NCBI GenBank assembly: GCA_013696965.1 | Contig: JACCXN010000042.1 | Coordinates: forward strand, 1-64,000 | Direction: 5' to 3' | Origin: Bacteroidota bacterium | GTDB lineage: Bacteria; Bacteroidota; Bacteroidia; JACCXN01 | Length of the DNA stretch: 64,000 nucleotides | Shown: positions 19,465 to 31,600 of the stretch, piece by piece | Layout: each line of letters starts with the position of its first letter | How positions within the stretch are numbered: position 1 is the first letter of the stretch | Notes under the pieces: generated by a model | What the model saw: the letters and a program-made list of their open reading frames with translations, nothing else | Databases searched by the model: none | What the model was told of the DNA's origin: nothing | Translations under genes and position numbers: made by a program

Positions 19465-20595
19465 TTAAATTACGGCACTCATTTTTTCTATAAGCTTATT
19501 AATTTCCTGCTCTGTTGTATACTTACCTAAACTAAACCGAATGGAACTATACGCTTTTTCATTTGAAAGGCCCATTGCCTTAAGCACATGAGAAGGCTCA
19601 ATTAATGCAGAAGTGCATGCAGAACCAGTTGAAACAGCAAAGTCCTTTATTTTAAGAATTAAATTTTCAGCCTTTAAACCATCAAAGGAAACATTAAGTG
19701 TATTGGGAAGTCTATATTTAATGCTGCCGTTAAATGACACCCCTTTTAAATTCAAAAGTTTTTCCTGTAACTTATCTCTTAATTGTGAAATAGATAAATT
19801 AACATCCATTTCATTTTTTGCTAATTCACATGCTTTTCCAAGTCCTAAAATCCCAGGTACATTTAAAGTGCCTGAACGCAATCCTCTTTCATGTCCTCCC
19901 CCCTCAATGAGAGGAACAAGAGTTACACGTGGATTTTTTCTTCTTATAAATAAAGCACCAGCACCTTTTGGCCCATACATTTTATGCGAAGATAAAGGCA
20001 TTAAGTCAATCCCATATTCATCAACATTTACCGGTAATTTACCCAAGGCTTGAGTTGCATCACTCAAAAAAACACTCCCCTTTTTGTGAACAATCTCTGC
20101 AATGTTTTTAATGGGTTGAATTACCCCGGTTTCATTGTTTGCATACATTACACAAACGAGAATAGTTTGTGGGCTAATTGAATTTTCTAATTCTGTTAAA
20201 TTAATTAACCCCTCAGAATCCACATCCAGGTAAGTAATTTTAGCTCCTCTTTTTTCTAAAGTACTGCAAACATCCAAAACCGAATTGTGTTCTGTTTTAA
20301 CGGTGACTATATGATTCCCTTTGCTTTTATACGCTTCAAAAACTCCTTTTATAGCAAGGTTAATTGATTCGGTAGCGCCACTGGTAAAAACAATTTCCTG
20401 CCCAATGCATCCTATTAGTTCGGCTACTTGGTTACGAGCGATATTAACAGCTTCATCTGCTTCCCATCCAAAGGCATGGGTGCGACTTGAGGCATTTCCA
20501 AATTTTTTTGTAAAATAAGGAAGCATTAACTCAAGAACCCTTTCGTCAACAGGAGTAGTGGAATTATAATCCAGGTAAACAGGAGTTGCATTCAT
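19465..20595 (-). CDS. Cysteine desulfurase (NifS/IscS-type)
   Basis: A 376-residue PLP enzyme that removes sulfur from cysteine for Fe-S clusters or thiolation. The PLP lysine is about Lys205 (LSSHKMYGPKGAGAL) and the catalytic persulfide Cys about Cys327 (STGSACTSAL). The opening VYLDYNSTTPVDERVLE is typical. No scaffold or tRNA-modification gene is adjacent, so IscS versus NifS cannot be decided. A TAnnTTTG element ends only 4 bp before the ATG, suggesting a leaderless or near-leaderless mRNA. Confidence 0.95.
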   Translation of the reverse strand: MNATPVYLDYNSTTPVDERVLELMLPYFTKKFGNASSRTHAFGWEADEAVNIARNQVAELIGCIGQEIVFTSGATESINLAIKGVFEAYKSKGNHIVTVKTEHNSVLDVCSTLEKRGAKITYLDVDSEGLINLTELENSISPQTILVCVMYANNETGVIQPIKNIAEIVHKKGSVFLSDATQALGKLPVNVDEYGIDLMPLSSHKMYGPKGAGALFIRRKNPRVTLVPLIEGGGHERGLRSGTLNVPGILGLGKACELAKNEMDVNLSISQLRDKLQEKLLNLKGVSFNGSIKYRLPNTLNVSFDGLKAENLILKIKDFAVSTGSACTSALIEPSHVLKAMGLSNEKAYSSIRFSLGKYTTEQEINKLIEKMSAVI

Positions 20596-20599
20596 AAAA

Positions 20600-20607
20600 C
20601 AAATTTA
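20600..20607 (-). promoter_or_regulatory. Near-leaderless promoter element of the cysteine desulfurase gene
   Basis: The minus strand reads TAAATTTG, an exact TAnnTTTG match, with its G only 4 bp before the ATG at 20595. Transcription would start at or within a few bases of the start codon. Confidence 0.45.
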
Positions 20608-20675
20608 ATATATCTTCTATTTATAAATCATTTACAAATGAATATTAATCTTACTAATTTAAAACTATTTTCCGC

Positions 20676-20683
20676 TAAATTTG
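20676..20683 (+). promoter_or_regulatory. Promoter -7 element deciding the DMT transporter start
   Basis: TAAATTTG lies 11 bp before the ATG at 20695. It falls inside the upstream extension of the open frame, so the annotated start should be 20695 rather than 20638. Confidence 0.6.
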
Positions 20684-20694
20684 CTGCTACGATT

Positions 20695-21594
20695 ATGAAA
20701 AAATATAAAAACCTGCTGCTTTTACATCTTATTGTTTTTATTTATGGCTTTACCGCCATTCTAGGAGCCCTAATTTCAATACCCTCAGACGAACTGGTTT
20801 GGTACAGAATGCTCATTGCCTTAATTGGAATTCTTGTTTTTATTTTAATGAAAAGGGCAATACAACCTTTGAGTTTTAAGGAAATATCCATGTTTTTATT
20901 AACAGGAATTATTATAGCCCTGCATTGGATTTTCTTTTTTGAAGCCATTAAAGTTTCTACCGTTTCAGTAACACTTGTAACGCTATCTTCTGCAACGTTA
21001 TTTACAGCCCTTCTGGAACCTTTGTTTTTTAAAAGAAAAGTGATTTTTTACGAAGCAATCTTTGGAATAATTATTCTTTTCGGACTTTATATGATTTTTA
21101 ATTTTGAAACTCAGTATCGATTGGGAATAATGTATACATTGTTTTCTGCACTAATGGCTTCGCTTTTCACTGTTATTAATGGCAAATTTGCAACAAAATA
21201 CAATCCAGGAACAGTAAGTTTTTATGAAATGGCAGGAGGCTTTTTGGGTATTTCTGTTTTTTTTCTGTTTACTTCAAACTTTAATTTAAACATGTTTTCG
21301 CTTTCGGGAAATGATTTAATTTACCTTTTGATTCTTGGACTTGTGTGCACTGCATTTGCATTTGTTGTTAGTATTTCAATTATGAAAGAGCTAACTCCAT
21401 TCACAGTGACCATGACCATAAATCTTGAACCTGTTTATGGGATTATTCTGGCGTATCTTATTTTCAGAGAAAGCGAAAAAATGACTACAGAGTTTTACCT
21501 TGGAGCTTTGATTATTTTAGCAACTATTTTTACAAATGGTTGGCTAAAAAGCAAAATGAGAAAAAGAAAAGTGGGCAGTTCCATTGTTGTTTGA
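20695..21594 (+). CDS. EamA/DMT-superfamily transporter
   Basis: About 299 residues with ten predicted membrane helices arranged as two EamA repeats. Helices begin at NLLLLHLIVFIYGFTAILG, and the second half carries the characteristic late segment LEPVYGIILAYLIFRE. The substrate cannot be read from the sequence; relatives export amino acids or metabolites. The start at 20695 is chosen because the promoter-like TAAATTTG lies within the longer frame and the shorter protein begins with a normal MKKYKN-hydrophobic N-terminus. It is divergent from the cysteine desulfurase gene. Confidence 0.88.
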   Translation: MKKYKNLLLLHLIVFIYGFTAILGALISIPSDELVWYRMLIALIGILVFILMKRAIQPLSFKEISMFLLTGIIIALHWIFFFEAIKVSTVSVTLVTLSSATLFTALLEPLFFKRKVIFYEAIFGIIILFGLYMIFNFETQYRLGIMYTLFSALMASLFTVINGKFATKYNPGTVSFYEMAGGFLGISVFFLFTSNFNLNMFSLSGNDLIYLLILGLVCTAFAFVVSISIMKELTPFTVTMTINLEPVYGIILAYLIFRESEKMTTEFYLGALIILATIFTNGWLKSKMRKRKVGSSIVV

Positions 21595-21614
21595 TTTATT
21601 TAAAAACAGAAATT

Positions 21615-22184
21615 ATGCAAGAAAATCAATATATAGCACTGCTTCGAGGAATAAATGTAGGTGGTAATAACATTATCAAAATGGTTGATTTGAAAGCCTG
21701 TTTCGAAAAATTGGGTTTTACTCAAGTCACTACCTACATTCAGAGTGGGAATGTTTTTTTTATATCGGAGGAAAAAGAGAAAAGCATATTGGCAAATAAA
21801 ATAGAAACTGTTTTATCCGAAACATTTAATTATAAATCTCAATTGGTTTTAATTTCTCAAAAGCAAATTGAAGCGGTAATAAAAGAGGCTCCTAAAGGAT
21901 TTGGTAGTAAATCTGATGAATTTAAATATGATGTTCTTTTTTTAAAAGACTCACTTAGCTCCTCAGAAGCCATGGAAAAAGTAAATGTAAGGGAGGGAAT
22001 AGATGAGTCTTATCAGGGAACAAATGTTCTTTATTTTTCAAGAATAACAAGCAAAGCCGGACAAAGTTATTTGGATAAATTAATTTCTAATCCTGTTTAT
22101 AAGAGCATGACCATACGTAACTGGAACACTACCTCAAAGTTGGATTTAATAATGAAGGAAAGAGTTGAAGGACCAAAGAAATGA
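21615..22184 (+). CDS. DUF1697 family protein
   Basis: About 189 residues starting MQENQYIALLRGINVGG, the hallmark opening of DUF1697 (YALLRGINVGG...). It is followed by the LKACFEKLGFTQVTTYIQSGNV segment and the C-terminal MTIRNWNTTSKL strand. The family is widespread and of unknown function. The ATG at 21615 is used; the longer frame from 21540 overlaps the transporter gene and lacks homology-like residues. It lies 20 bp after the DMT gene, probably in the same transcript. Confidence 0.9.
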   Translation: MQENQYIALLRGINVGGNNIIKMVDLKACFEKLGFTQVTTYIQSGNVFFISEEKEKSILANKIETVLSETFNYKSQLVLISQKQIEAVIKEAPKGFGSKSDEFKYDVLFLKDSLSSSEAMEKVNVREGIDESYQGTNVLYFSRITSKAGQSYLDKLISNPVYKSMTIRNWNTTSKLDLIMKERVEGPKK

Positions 22185-22226
22185 TCTATTGCTGTTAAAA
22201 ATAAAATTTCCTGTAAAATTTATACT

Positions 22227-24614
22227 TTAAAAATCGATCTTGTAATAAAACAAGGGTAAAAATCCAAGCTGGTATTCCTCGCGTAAGGGATTAACTGTTG
22301 GGTTGTTTGGATTGGGTGCATAGGAAAGCGCTAAAATATTTTTGGAGTTGGAAACATTAACAAAATCTATTGCAATTTCATGCGCTATTTTTCTGCTGTT
22401 AATTTTATAATTGATCCTCAAATCGGTTCTGAAATAATCCTTAAATTGTAAGCTATTTGTTTGATCGGTTATATAAACAGCTTCATTGGCAAGAGAGGAT
22501 GCATTTATATCAATTGGAGTATATCTTCTGCCTCCAGCCCATGTTATTTTTGTGCTAATTCCAAGATTGGTTTTTTTCCCGGTTTTAATTTCCCTGCCGG
22601 CTAAAATGTTCGTTGCAAATCTACCATTGTAATCAGTATTTCTTTCGATTCCATCGCTTCCTTTATATTTTGATTGGTAAAAGGAGGTGGTAATTAGAAA
22701 GAAATAAGATTTGCTAAAAAAACGTTCGAGAGTGAATTCAATTCCTTGATTTTTTCCTGTTCCTGTATTTTGTAAACTATCCGGAAAAAGCCTGGTAAAA
22801 CTAGCCCCTTGGTTAAGAATAGTGTAAGCAGAAGGTTGAAATTCCACAGGTATATTATAAAGCTGCTGATAATAAATTTCAGTTTTGAATCTTAAATTTC
22901 TGGCCATATTATAATCATAGGAAAGTACATAATGGGCACTTCGCGTAAAATCAAGTCCTTTATTGTGTTGGATAACATTACCCTGCATGTCAATTGACTG
23001 AGCAAAATAAATATAGGTAGGTTGCAACTGACTATGCATTCCGGCCCCCAATCCCAAAGCATGATTTTCCTTTAGCCTCCATTTTAATCCTCCTCTGGGT
23101 TCAATAGATGAACTTCTGTTTAAAGAAAAATACTGAGCATGTATTCCGGAGATGAACTCAAGATCATCTGTAATTTTAACCTTCCATTGAATATAAGGCT
23201 GAATCAACAAGGCACTACCAGTATGATCAAGCCGGGTAACAAATTGTTGTTGGGTGTTATTAAAAATACTGTCACTCATATTAAACTGATACCTGTTGAT
23301 TAAAAACCCGGGTTTAATTGTGTGCCTGCTGCTCACTTTTTTATTCAAAAAATAGGCAGCTGTAAGTTTTGTTTCTTCTGATTTATAAACTAAAATAGGA
23401 TTAAGTGAAGTAACAGAATAAGAAGAATCGCGCCTTATTAAATTATGTAAAGAATGTGATTCGGCATAAGAACCCGACACGGTAAGTTTAGTGTATGCGG
23501 TAGGATTTATATAATGTGTGTATGAAGCTCCTGAAACGCCCATGGAAGTGCCAAAATATTGATCTCTGTCCTTACTTCCATACAATTCTTCTGTTGACTC
23601 AACTTGTTTGCTAAGAATAATATCAATGCTGCTTTTGCCACCAATTCCGAAAAATGAAAGATTGCCTTTTTTTGTTGGAAAATTTAATTTAAAGGCCGCA
23701 TCCTGATACATAGGAACAGCCGAGGTTCCAATAGAAACATTAAGCGCTTCGAACAATTTTAAAGTAGAATATCTATAGTTGAAAAGGTAAGAGGATCTCT
23801 TTTCCTTTGAAATTGGCCCTTCGGCAGTAAGCTCAGTGCCTAAAAAACCGAACTGTCCGGTAAATTCATGTTTTTCATTGTTTCCATTTTTCATTTTAAC
23901 ATCAAATATACCAGCTACACTGTTTCCATATTCTGCAGGAAAAGCACTAGTCAGGAAATCTGAATTACTTAATACCTTATTATTTAAAATACTTACAGGA
24001 CCACCTGATGTACCTGAAATTGCAAAATGATTAGGGTTTGGAATATCAATACCTTCTAGTCTCCATAACACACCCATTGGTGCATTTCCGCGAACTACAA
24101 TATCATTACGTGCATCATTTGCACCCTGAACTCCAGCGAAATTTGAAGCCATACGGGCAGGATCACCCCTGCTTCCTGCATACCTGTCAGTTTCTTCAAT
24201 GGAAAAAGTCCTTGCACTTACTACTGCCATTTCATTTATTGCCTGGTCTTTTCTTGTAGCTGATATCTCAACTGCAGCAATAGAAGTAATAGATTCTTCA
24301 AGCTCTACGGTAACAATTACTTCTTTACCTGAAGTAATTGTTATTCCATTCAAATAAAGTGGTTTATAACCAATGAACGTTATTTTCAAGTCTTGTCTTC
24401 CCAGTGGTACTTGCTCAATTCTGAAAAAACCGTTAGCATCAGTTGTTACACCTCTTAAACTTACAGTATCACTTGTAAGTATTACCGAAGCTCCTGGTAA
24501 GGGCGATTTTGATTCCTTATCAATCACACTTCCCCTGATAACCTGTTTAAAGTCTTGGGCTGAAAGTTGAATGACACAAAAAAATCCAAGGATAAATAGT
24601 ACAAACTTTTGCAT
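22227..24614 (-). CDS. TonB-dependent receptor with carboxypeptidase-like N-terminal domain
   Basis: A 795-residue outer-membrane receptor: signal peptide to about residue 19 (FCVIQLSAQ), then a CarboxypepD_reg-like domain (about 24-110, GSVIDKESKSPLPGASVIL...LPLGRQDLKITFIGYK). Next come a plug domain (FAGVQGANDARNDIVVRGNAPMG) and a barrel ending in an aromatic FYYKIDF C-terminus typical of barrel insertion. The plug lacks an obvious substrate-specific signature. Neighbours give no hint, since there is no SusD gene. It is probably a single-gene unit. Confidence 0.9.
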   Translation of the reverse strand: MQKFVLFILGFFCVIQLSAQDFKQVIRGSVIDKESKSPLPGASVILTSDTVSLRGVTTDANGFFRIEQVPLGRQDLKITFIGYKPLYLNGITITSGKEVIVTVELEESITSIAAVEISATRKDQAINEMAVVSARTFSIEETDRYAGSRGDPARMASNFAGVQGANDARNDIVVRGNAPMGVLWRLEGIDIPNPNHFAISGTSGGPVSILNNKVLSNSDFLTSAFPAEYGNSVAGIFDVKMKNGNNEKHEFTGQFGFLGTELTAEGPISKEKRSSYLFNYRYSTLKLFEALNVSIGTSAVPMYQDAAFKLNFPTKKGNLSFFGIGGKSSIDIILSKQVESTEELYGSKDRDQYFGTSMGVSGASYTHYINPTAYTKLTVSGSYAESHSLHNLIRRDSSYSVTSLNPILVYKSEETKLTAAYFLNKKVSSRHTIKPGFLINRYQFNMSDSIFNNTQQQFVTRLDHTGSALLIQPYIQWKVKITDDLEFISGIHAQYFSLNRSSSIEPRGGLKWRLKENHALGLGAGMHSQLQPTYIYFAQSIDMQGNVIQHNKGLDFTRSAHYVLSYDYNMARNLRFKTEIYYQQLYNIPVEFQPSAYTILNQGASFTRLFPDSLQNTGTGKNQGIEFTLERFFSKSYFFLITTSFYQSKYKGSDGIERNTDYNGRFATNILAGREIKTGKKTNLGISTKITWAGGRRYTPIDINASSLANEAVYITDQTNSLQFKDYFRTDLRINYKINSRKIAHEIAIDFVNVSNSKNILALSYAPNPNNPTVNPLREEYQLGFLPLFYYKIDF

Positions 24615-24770
24615 ACTTCTTTTTTGAAAAAATGAAAAAAAACCTTGTAAAAAAACGAATAAAAAAACGATAAAATGTTACCACCAATAAGTATTAACAG
24701 TAGAAAGTTAAATTATTAAACCATGGCCACAAATAGCAATTTGAAAGCAATACCAATGTTCCGGAAATTA

Positions 24771-25691
24771 TTATTGAATGGAAGGAGATGAAGAATTAGT
24801 GGATTCTCCAAAACGAATGCCTAACATTATTTCATGCGTTCCAGAACTATATTTCTGAAGGCCGGAAATTGTATAATCATAAGCATAACCAAATAAAAGG
24901 TTATCCTGATAAATAAATCCTATCATCGCAGAAACGGCATCCCTGGTTCTAAAGGTTGCGCCAACCCATACTTTTTCCTGGTAAATAACTCTTGCACTAA
25001 TATCAAATTGAACAGGAACAGGCTCCACATATTTAACCAACAACATGGGTTGTATTTGAAAATTTTCCCCTGCATCAAATTTATATCCTGCTGTTAGAAA
25101 ATAGTGGCTTTCAAGTCTAGCACGGTTTTCATTATTGGCAAAAAATTTAAGTTTGTTTTGAGTAATTTGAGGAGTAGAAATACCAACAAAATATTTATCG
25201 TGGTATAAATGAACTCCAAAACCAAAATCAGGTACCACAACAGATTGTACTCCAGATGAAAAATAGTTGTCTCCTTGATCTCTTACTGTTATTTTAGACC
25301 CATCAATTGCAAATTGGAGCACTCCTGCAGATAAACCCATTGCCAATTTAGTTTTTTCCGCAATTCGTAAATGGTATGAATATGAAAAATTTGCTCCAAT
25401 TCTTCTGGTTGGTCCGGTAATATCAGTAAATACAGTGGCTCCAACACCCATGTTTTTTTCTTTAATGGGTGAATTCATGCTAAGGGTGAATGTTCTTGGT
25501 GAATCAGTAATACCAACCCATTGGCTTCTGTTGTTTAATCGGATATTAAAATGGCCATCTGTTCCTGCCACTGCCGGATTAATTGCAAAATCATTTAGGA
25601 AGTACTGACTATAATGCTGTATTTGTTGTGCTTTTAGCACAACCGAAGCAAACATTACAGGAATAAGAATAAATAATAATTTTTTCAGCAT
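24771..25691 (-). CDS. PorP/SprF family type IX secretion-associated membrane protein (pair 1)
   Basis: A 306-residue protein with a signal peptide (ending VVLKAQ) and the family opening QIQHYSQYFLNDFAINPAVAGTDGHFN. The repeating beta strands suggest an outer-membrane barrel, and the C-terminal GTHEIMLGIRFG is family-typical. PorP/SprF proteins are needed for secretion or attachment of T9SS cargo with type B C-terminal domains. This one starts 4 bp after the 3492-residue SprB-like gene and is very likely its dedicated partner. Confidence 0.92.
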   Translation of the reverse strand: MLKKLLFILIPVMFASVVLKAQQIQHYSQYFLNDFAINPAVAGTDGHFNIRLNNRSQWVGITDSPRTFTLSMNSPIKEKNMGVGATVFTDITGPTRRIGANFSYSYHLRIAEKTKLAMGLSAGVLQFAIDGSKITVRDQGDNYFSSGVQSVVVPDFGFGVHLYHDKYFVGISTPQITQNKLKFFANNENRARLESHYFLTAGYKFDAGENFQIQPMLLVKYVEPVPVQFDISARVIYQEKVWVGATFRTRDAVSAMIGFIYQDNLLFGYAYDYTISGLQKYSSGTHEIMLGIRFGESTNSSSPSIQ

Positions 25692-25695
25692 AAGT

Positions 25696-28600
25696 TTATC
25701 TCATTATTGTGATTGGACCTGTTAATGGTTCAAATCGGTCATCGTGAAGATTAATAACATAATAGTAAGTTCCAACAGGAACTCCTCCCCCATTGTAAGT
25801 TCCATTCCATGGATTTGTATAACCAGGATTTGAACGAAACAGCATTTCACCCCATCGATTGTAAACCTCAACTATTGATTCCGGGAAGAATTGAATGTTA
25901 TCAATTATCCAGGTATCATTTAATCCATCACCATTAGGAGTAATTCCATTTGTAACAATAATTTTAGGTATTACACTTACCAAAACCGAATCATTACTGA
26001 CGCAACCATTCTGATCAGTTACAGTTATATGATAAATTGCTGAATTTGCAGGAGTAACAGATGGATTTGCAATAAGAGCATTATCAAGACTTTCAGATGG
26101 ACTCCATAAATAAGTGTTTCCTGGTGAAGAGGTCGGAGAGCCACCAATTGTTAAACTGGTTCCGGCAATAATCGAGGCATCTAATCCAGCATTTACCTCA
26201 GGAGATGCATTTACTGTTACAGTTACTGTATCAAAAGCAACGCACTGACCAACTTCCGCAGCAAGTAAATATTGATGAACACCAGCTGAAGGATTAACCT
26301 GGAAAATGCTATCCTTACTTACTTGGATCCTATCAGGCAAGGTATACCAGGTAAAAGTGCTTCCTCCCCTTCCTGTTAAAAATACCGGCCCCCTACCAAC
26401 ACAATATGTAGTATCTGATAATGCAAGGGCAGAGACTTGCAATAAAGGGTTAAGCATTATAAGTGTATCTTTTTTACAACCCATCTGATCGGTAACTGAA
26501 AGAGAATATGAACCTTCAAAAAGATCATTGATATCTTCTAATGTAGAGTTTGAACTTCCACCCCATTCAAATATATAAGGGGTAGAGCCTCCTGTAATTG
26601 TTACATTGATAGAACCATTATTCACATTACTACAAGTAGGGTCAATAATTGTGGTTAAATTAATTACAATTGGAACAGGTTCATTAATGGTTAAATTTTG
26701 TGATGCTGTGCAACCGTTAAAATCTGTAACTGTTACAGGATAAGAACCTGCACAAAGATTAGTGTTAGATCCTGACCCCCAATTGTAGCTGTATGGCAAA
26801 ACCCCGCCGCTTGCAATTATTGTTGCCTGTCCATCACAGATTCCACCACAGCTTACATTTATAACATTGGGAGAACTTAAGGATAATTGATTAGGATTTG
26901 TCAATGAAGTTGACATAAATGTTATACAACCTGACACAGCATCCTGAACCTCTACAAAATAAGTTCCTGCACAAAGGTTAATCGCAGTTGAAGCATTGAA
27001 AGCTCCCGGAGTCCACAAATAATTATAGGTTCCGGAGCCTCCGCTAGCCAAAACCGTAGCAGATCCATCGCAAACACCGAAGCAATTTACAGCCGTGGAA
27101 GTTATACTTGCAGTAGGGCCATTTGTATTGGATACAGCAATATTCAAAGATTCAGAGCAACCATTAGCATCTGAAATAATTACATTATATAAACCAGCAC
27201 ATAGGCCTGTAAGCGAAGATGTTGTTTGTCCTCCTGATGTCCAATTATAAGTATATCCACCCGCTCCGCCAGACACAATCAGATTTATAGAGCCATTACA
27301 CACAGTACAAGAACTATTGGTTATGAAACTATTTACACTAATTTGAGATGGTTGTAAAATATCAACAGAGGCAACACGCTTACATCCATTTGCATCAGTA
27401 ATTTCCAGTGAATAATTTCCTGCTGATGCAGCGCTTATTGTATTTGTTGTTTGTGCACCTGGAATCCATAAATAGCTATAAGGAGAAACACCTCCCACAG
27501 GGTTTACAACCGCTGAACCATCAGATAAACCAAAACAACTTACATCAGTTACATTACTGTTTTCGCCCGTTGGTCCACCGTTATCACTGATATTTACATT
27601 TATTGATTCTGAACAACCAATGGCATCTGTTACTTGAACAGAATAAACCCCAGAACATAAGTCTATAGAAGTAATTGTTGTATTATTATTTGACCATAAA
27701 TAGGTATAAGGGCCAGTTCCACCTGACACATCAATAACAGCTGATCCATCACATTCCCCGCAGTTTGCATTTGTAGTTGAAGCTGTTATAAGTATTGGGG
27801 GTTTAGTGTTTATTACTACCGTTTGTCCGGCAGTACATCCATTAGCATCAGTAACAGAAACAATATTGCTTCCTACACATAACCCTGTTGCTGTTTGTGT
27901 AATTTGCGAACCAAAATTCCAGCTGTAACTATAAGGAAGAATTCCCCCTGTAGGAAAAACTACTGCAGTTCCATCGCAACCTGATTCACAAGAAACACCG
28001 GTAGTTGAAGAAAATCCAAAAATAATTGAAGCAGGTTGTGTAATGGTAGCCGTTGCAAAACTTATACATCCCAAAACATTATCGGTTACAGTTACAATAT
28101 AGTTTCCTGGACAAAGTGATGAAATACTATTTGATGCAATTCCATTACTCCAAACAATTGAATAATCACCTGAGCCATTGCTAACAGCAACAGAGGCAGA
28201 ACCGTTGCAACTTCCGTTACATGTAGTATTAGAAGATGAAATAACCAATACTGGACCATTCGTATTACTAAGGGCAATTGTGTCATTTTTTGAACAACTC
28301 ATCGCATCTGTAATTGTAACCGGATATAAAGCTGCTCCTAAGCCTGTAATAGTAGGAGTAGATTGGCCACCAATTGCCCAAAGATATGTATATGGTGCTG
28401 CTCCTCCTGTTGGGGTTAAGGTAATTTCTCCATTTGTATCACCACAATCAGGTTCTATAAAACTGGGATTAGCTATAATTTCAGAAGGTCCATTTATAGT
28501 AACAGTAACATTCATTATGCAACTATTTGCATCCATTACCTGAACATTATAAACACCAGCAGAAGCATTAGAAATTGTGTTTGATGTATAACCTCCCGGA

Positions 28601-31600
28601 GTCCATGAATAATAATAAGGTGTTGTTCCTCCAGATGGAAATATTGTGACTCCCCCATCCAATGATCCATAACAAGAAACATTAGTTGTTGTTTGAGAAG
28701 CCCCTGTTGGACCATTAGAATTAGTTACAGCAATATTTTCTGTTATAGAACATCCATTTGCATCAGTAATAAGCACTGAATATAAGCCTGCACAAAGACC
28801 TGCAATGGACGATGAAGTTTCATTGTTACTCCATATATAACTGTAAGGACCTACACCACCAATAGGGTTTACTCCTGCTGATCCATCACATACTCCACAA
28901 TCAGCAGATATGGAGGAAGCATTCGCTTGAATTATTGTTGATTCTGAAATAATAACTGTATTAATTGTTATGCAACCAACAATATCTGTTACAGTTGCAT
29001 AATAAGTTCCTGCACATAATCCTATTGCATTCTCTGAAGTGCTAGGGTTGGATGTCCATGAATAAGTATAGCCGGGAGTTCCACCGGAAACAGAAAGGGT
29101 AGAACTACCATCACAGTTTGTATTGCAACTGGCATTATTTGAGGTAGCAATAACAACAGGTCCATTTTCATTACTTACAGGAACCGTAAAGTTTTGCATA
29201 CAACCGGAATTATCAGTTATATTAACTGTGTATAAACCAGCACATAAATTTACTGCTGTATTTCCTATATCTGAATTACTCCAGCTTATATCATAAGGAG
29301 CACCACTTCCCCCTAATGGGCTAACTGTGGCTTCTCCATTACAAATATTGCAAGGGGGGCTGGTAACGGTAAAATTATCGGTAATGGCAGCTGGTTGCGT
29401 TAAGGTAAGTGCTGTATTATAATTGCAACCATTTGCATCTGTAACAATAATTGAATAATTACCTGCACATAAACCAGATGGATTTTCAGATGTATAACCC
29501 CCAGGAGACCAAAGGTAAAAATAGGGTGCAGTGCCTCCTGTTGGGGTAATTAAACCTGTTCCATTACAAGCTCCATAACAACTAACATTTGACCCTCCGG
29601 CCGAAGCAGTAAGTATATTTGGCTGAGTAATATTAAAACTACTTACTCTTGAACAACCACTAGCATCTGTAACAGTTACATTATATAATCCAGGGCACAG
29701 ATTACTTAGGGTATTTCCTGAAAATCCGGTTGACCAGTTAATTGTATAAGGCCCTGTTCCTCCTGAATTTACAATTGAAATACTACCGTTGCATGAACCA
29801 TTGCAGGTAATTTGAGTTATAGTTGAATTTACAGTAATAATAGAGGGTTCTGTAATTGTATAGGAAAAGGCTCCATTACATCCGTTTGCATCAACAACTT
29901 GTGCAGAATAGGTCCCGGGAGCTAAACCAGAAACAGTAGCTATTCCCGATGTAATAACCACAGGACCAGTTGACCATGTAACAGAATAAGGGGATGTTCC
30001 TCCGGTAATATTTACTGTTGCTGTACCATTCATATACCCGTTGCAGGAAACATTTGTATTGGTTCCACTAACTTGAAGAGGGCCAGGAACCTGAATTAAA
30101 ATAGATTCATTTCCTATGCAATTATTTCCATCTTCTATTTGAACAGTATAAGTCCCAATACACAAACCAGATTGAGAAGCACTATTGCTTAGGCCTCCTG
30201 ACCAGGTATAATTGTAACTTCCATTTCCACCCGATGTATTAAGAAGGATTGCTCCATCACATACACCTTGACAGCTAACATTATTTATAATGGGATTACC
30301 CTGAACAGGCTCGGGTTCTCCAATAGTGATTGTCTCAAAAGTAATACATCCTAGTGTATCTGCAACTTGTACAAAATGAATTCCAGCACATAAATTTATT
30401 GCAGAAGGTGAAGTATTTGAGCCAGGAGTCCAATTATAAGAAAAAGGATTATTTGGCCCAGAAGCAGTAACAGTTGCTGTTCCGTTGCATGCTCCAAAGC
30501 AAAGTGCATCAGTAAAAACATGTGAGGTTAAAGGGCCTCCGTTATTGCTTACTGCAACAGAAAAAAGAATTGAACATAAAGAAGCATCAGTGATTGTTAC
30601 ATTATATAAGCCAGCACAAAGATTAGTTGCAGTAGCTGTTGTTTGTTGAGCTGGATCATCCCATAAAAATGTAAAGGGGCCACCTACACCACCCACCGGG
30701 AAAACTGTTGCGCTTCCATCGCAAATTCCACATGTGGCTATGTTAGACGTTGATGTAGCAGTAATTTCAAGAGGTTCTGTAATGTTGAAACTTTGAGTTG
30801 CAACACAGCCATTAATATCTGTTACTTGAACATTATAAGAATCGGAGCATAAACCTGCAATGGAGGAGGTTGATTGTCCATCAGGAGTCCACAAATAGGT
30901 ATATGAACCAGTACCACCTATTGGACTTACGGAAGCTGTACCATCACAAATTCCAAAACATGAAGCATTAGTAGAGGATTGATTTAAAAGTATAGCAGAA
31001 GGTTGAGCTATAACCACAGAAGCATTGCTGGCACAACCATTTGCATCTGATACAGTTACAGTATAATTACCTGCGCAAATTCCACTTTGAGCAGAGCCAG
31101 ATAATCCTAAGGGCAACCATGAATAATTATATGGACCTGTTCCTCCGGAAGCCACTGCATTGAGTGTACCTGAACAAACACTATTACATAACAAATCTGT
31201 ACCTGTGGCATTGAGTGTTAATAAATCAGGCTCAGTAATATTTATGTTTAATGTTATACAGCAACCGGGGGAAAGCGAATCGCAAATGCTTACTGAATAA
31301 TTTCCTTTACAAAGATTAGCGATAGAAGAAGTAGTTTGTCCTGTTGACAGCCAGAAATATGTATAGATACCAGAACCACCTGTTGCTGTTACTGAAGCGG
31401 TTCCATTGCAGTTTTCAAAACAATTTAAATCAGTTTTAGAAATGTTTCCAGCTAATCCAGCAGGTTCAGTGATAGTGAATATTTGATTTACATTACAACC
31501 ATTTGCATCAGTAATTGTAACTTGATATGAACCAGGACACAAACCTGTATTTGAAGGACCATTAGGTCCTGTTGGAAACCAAGAAAAGGAATAAGGCGCT

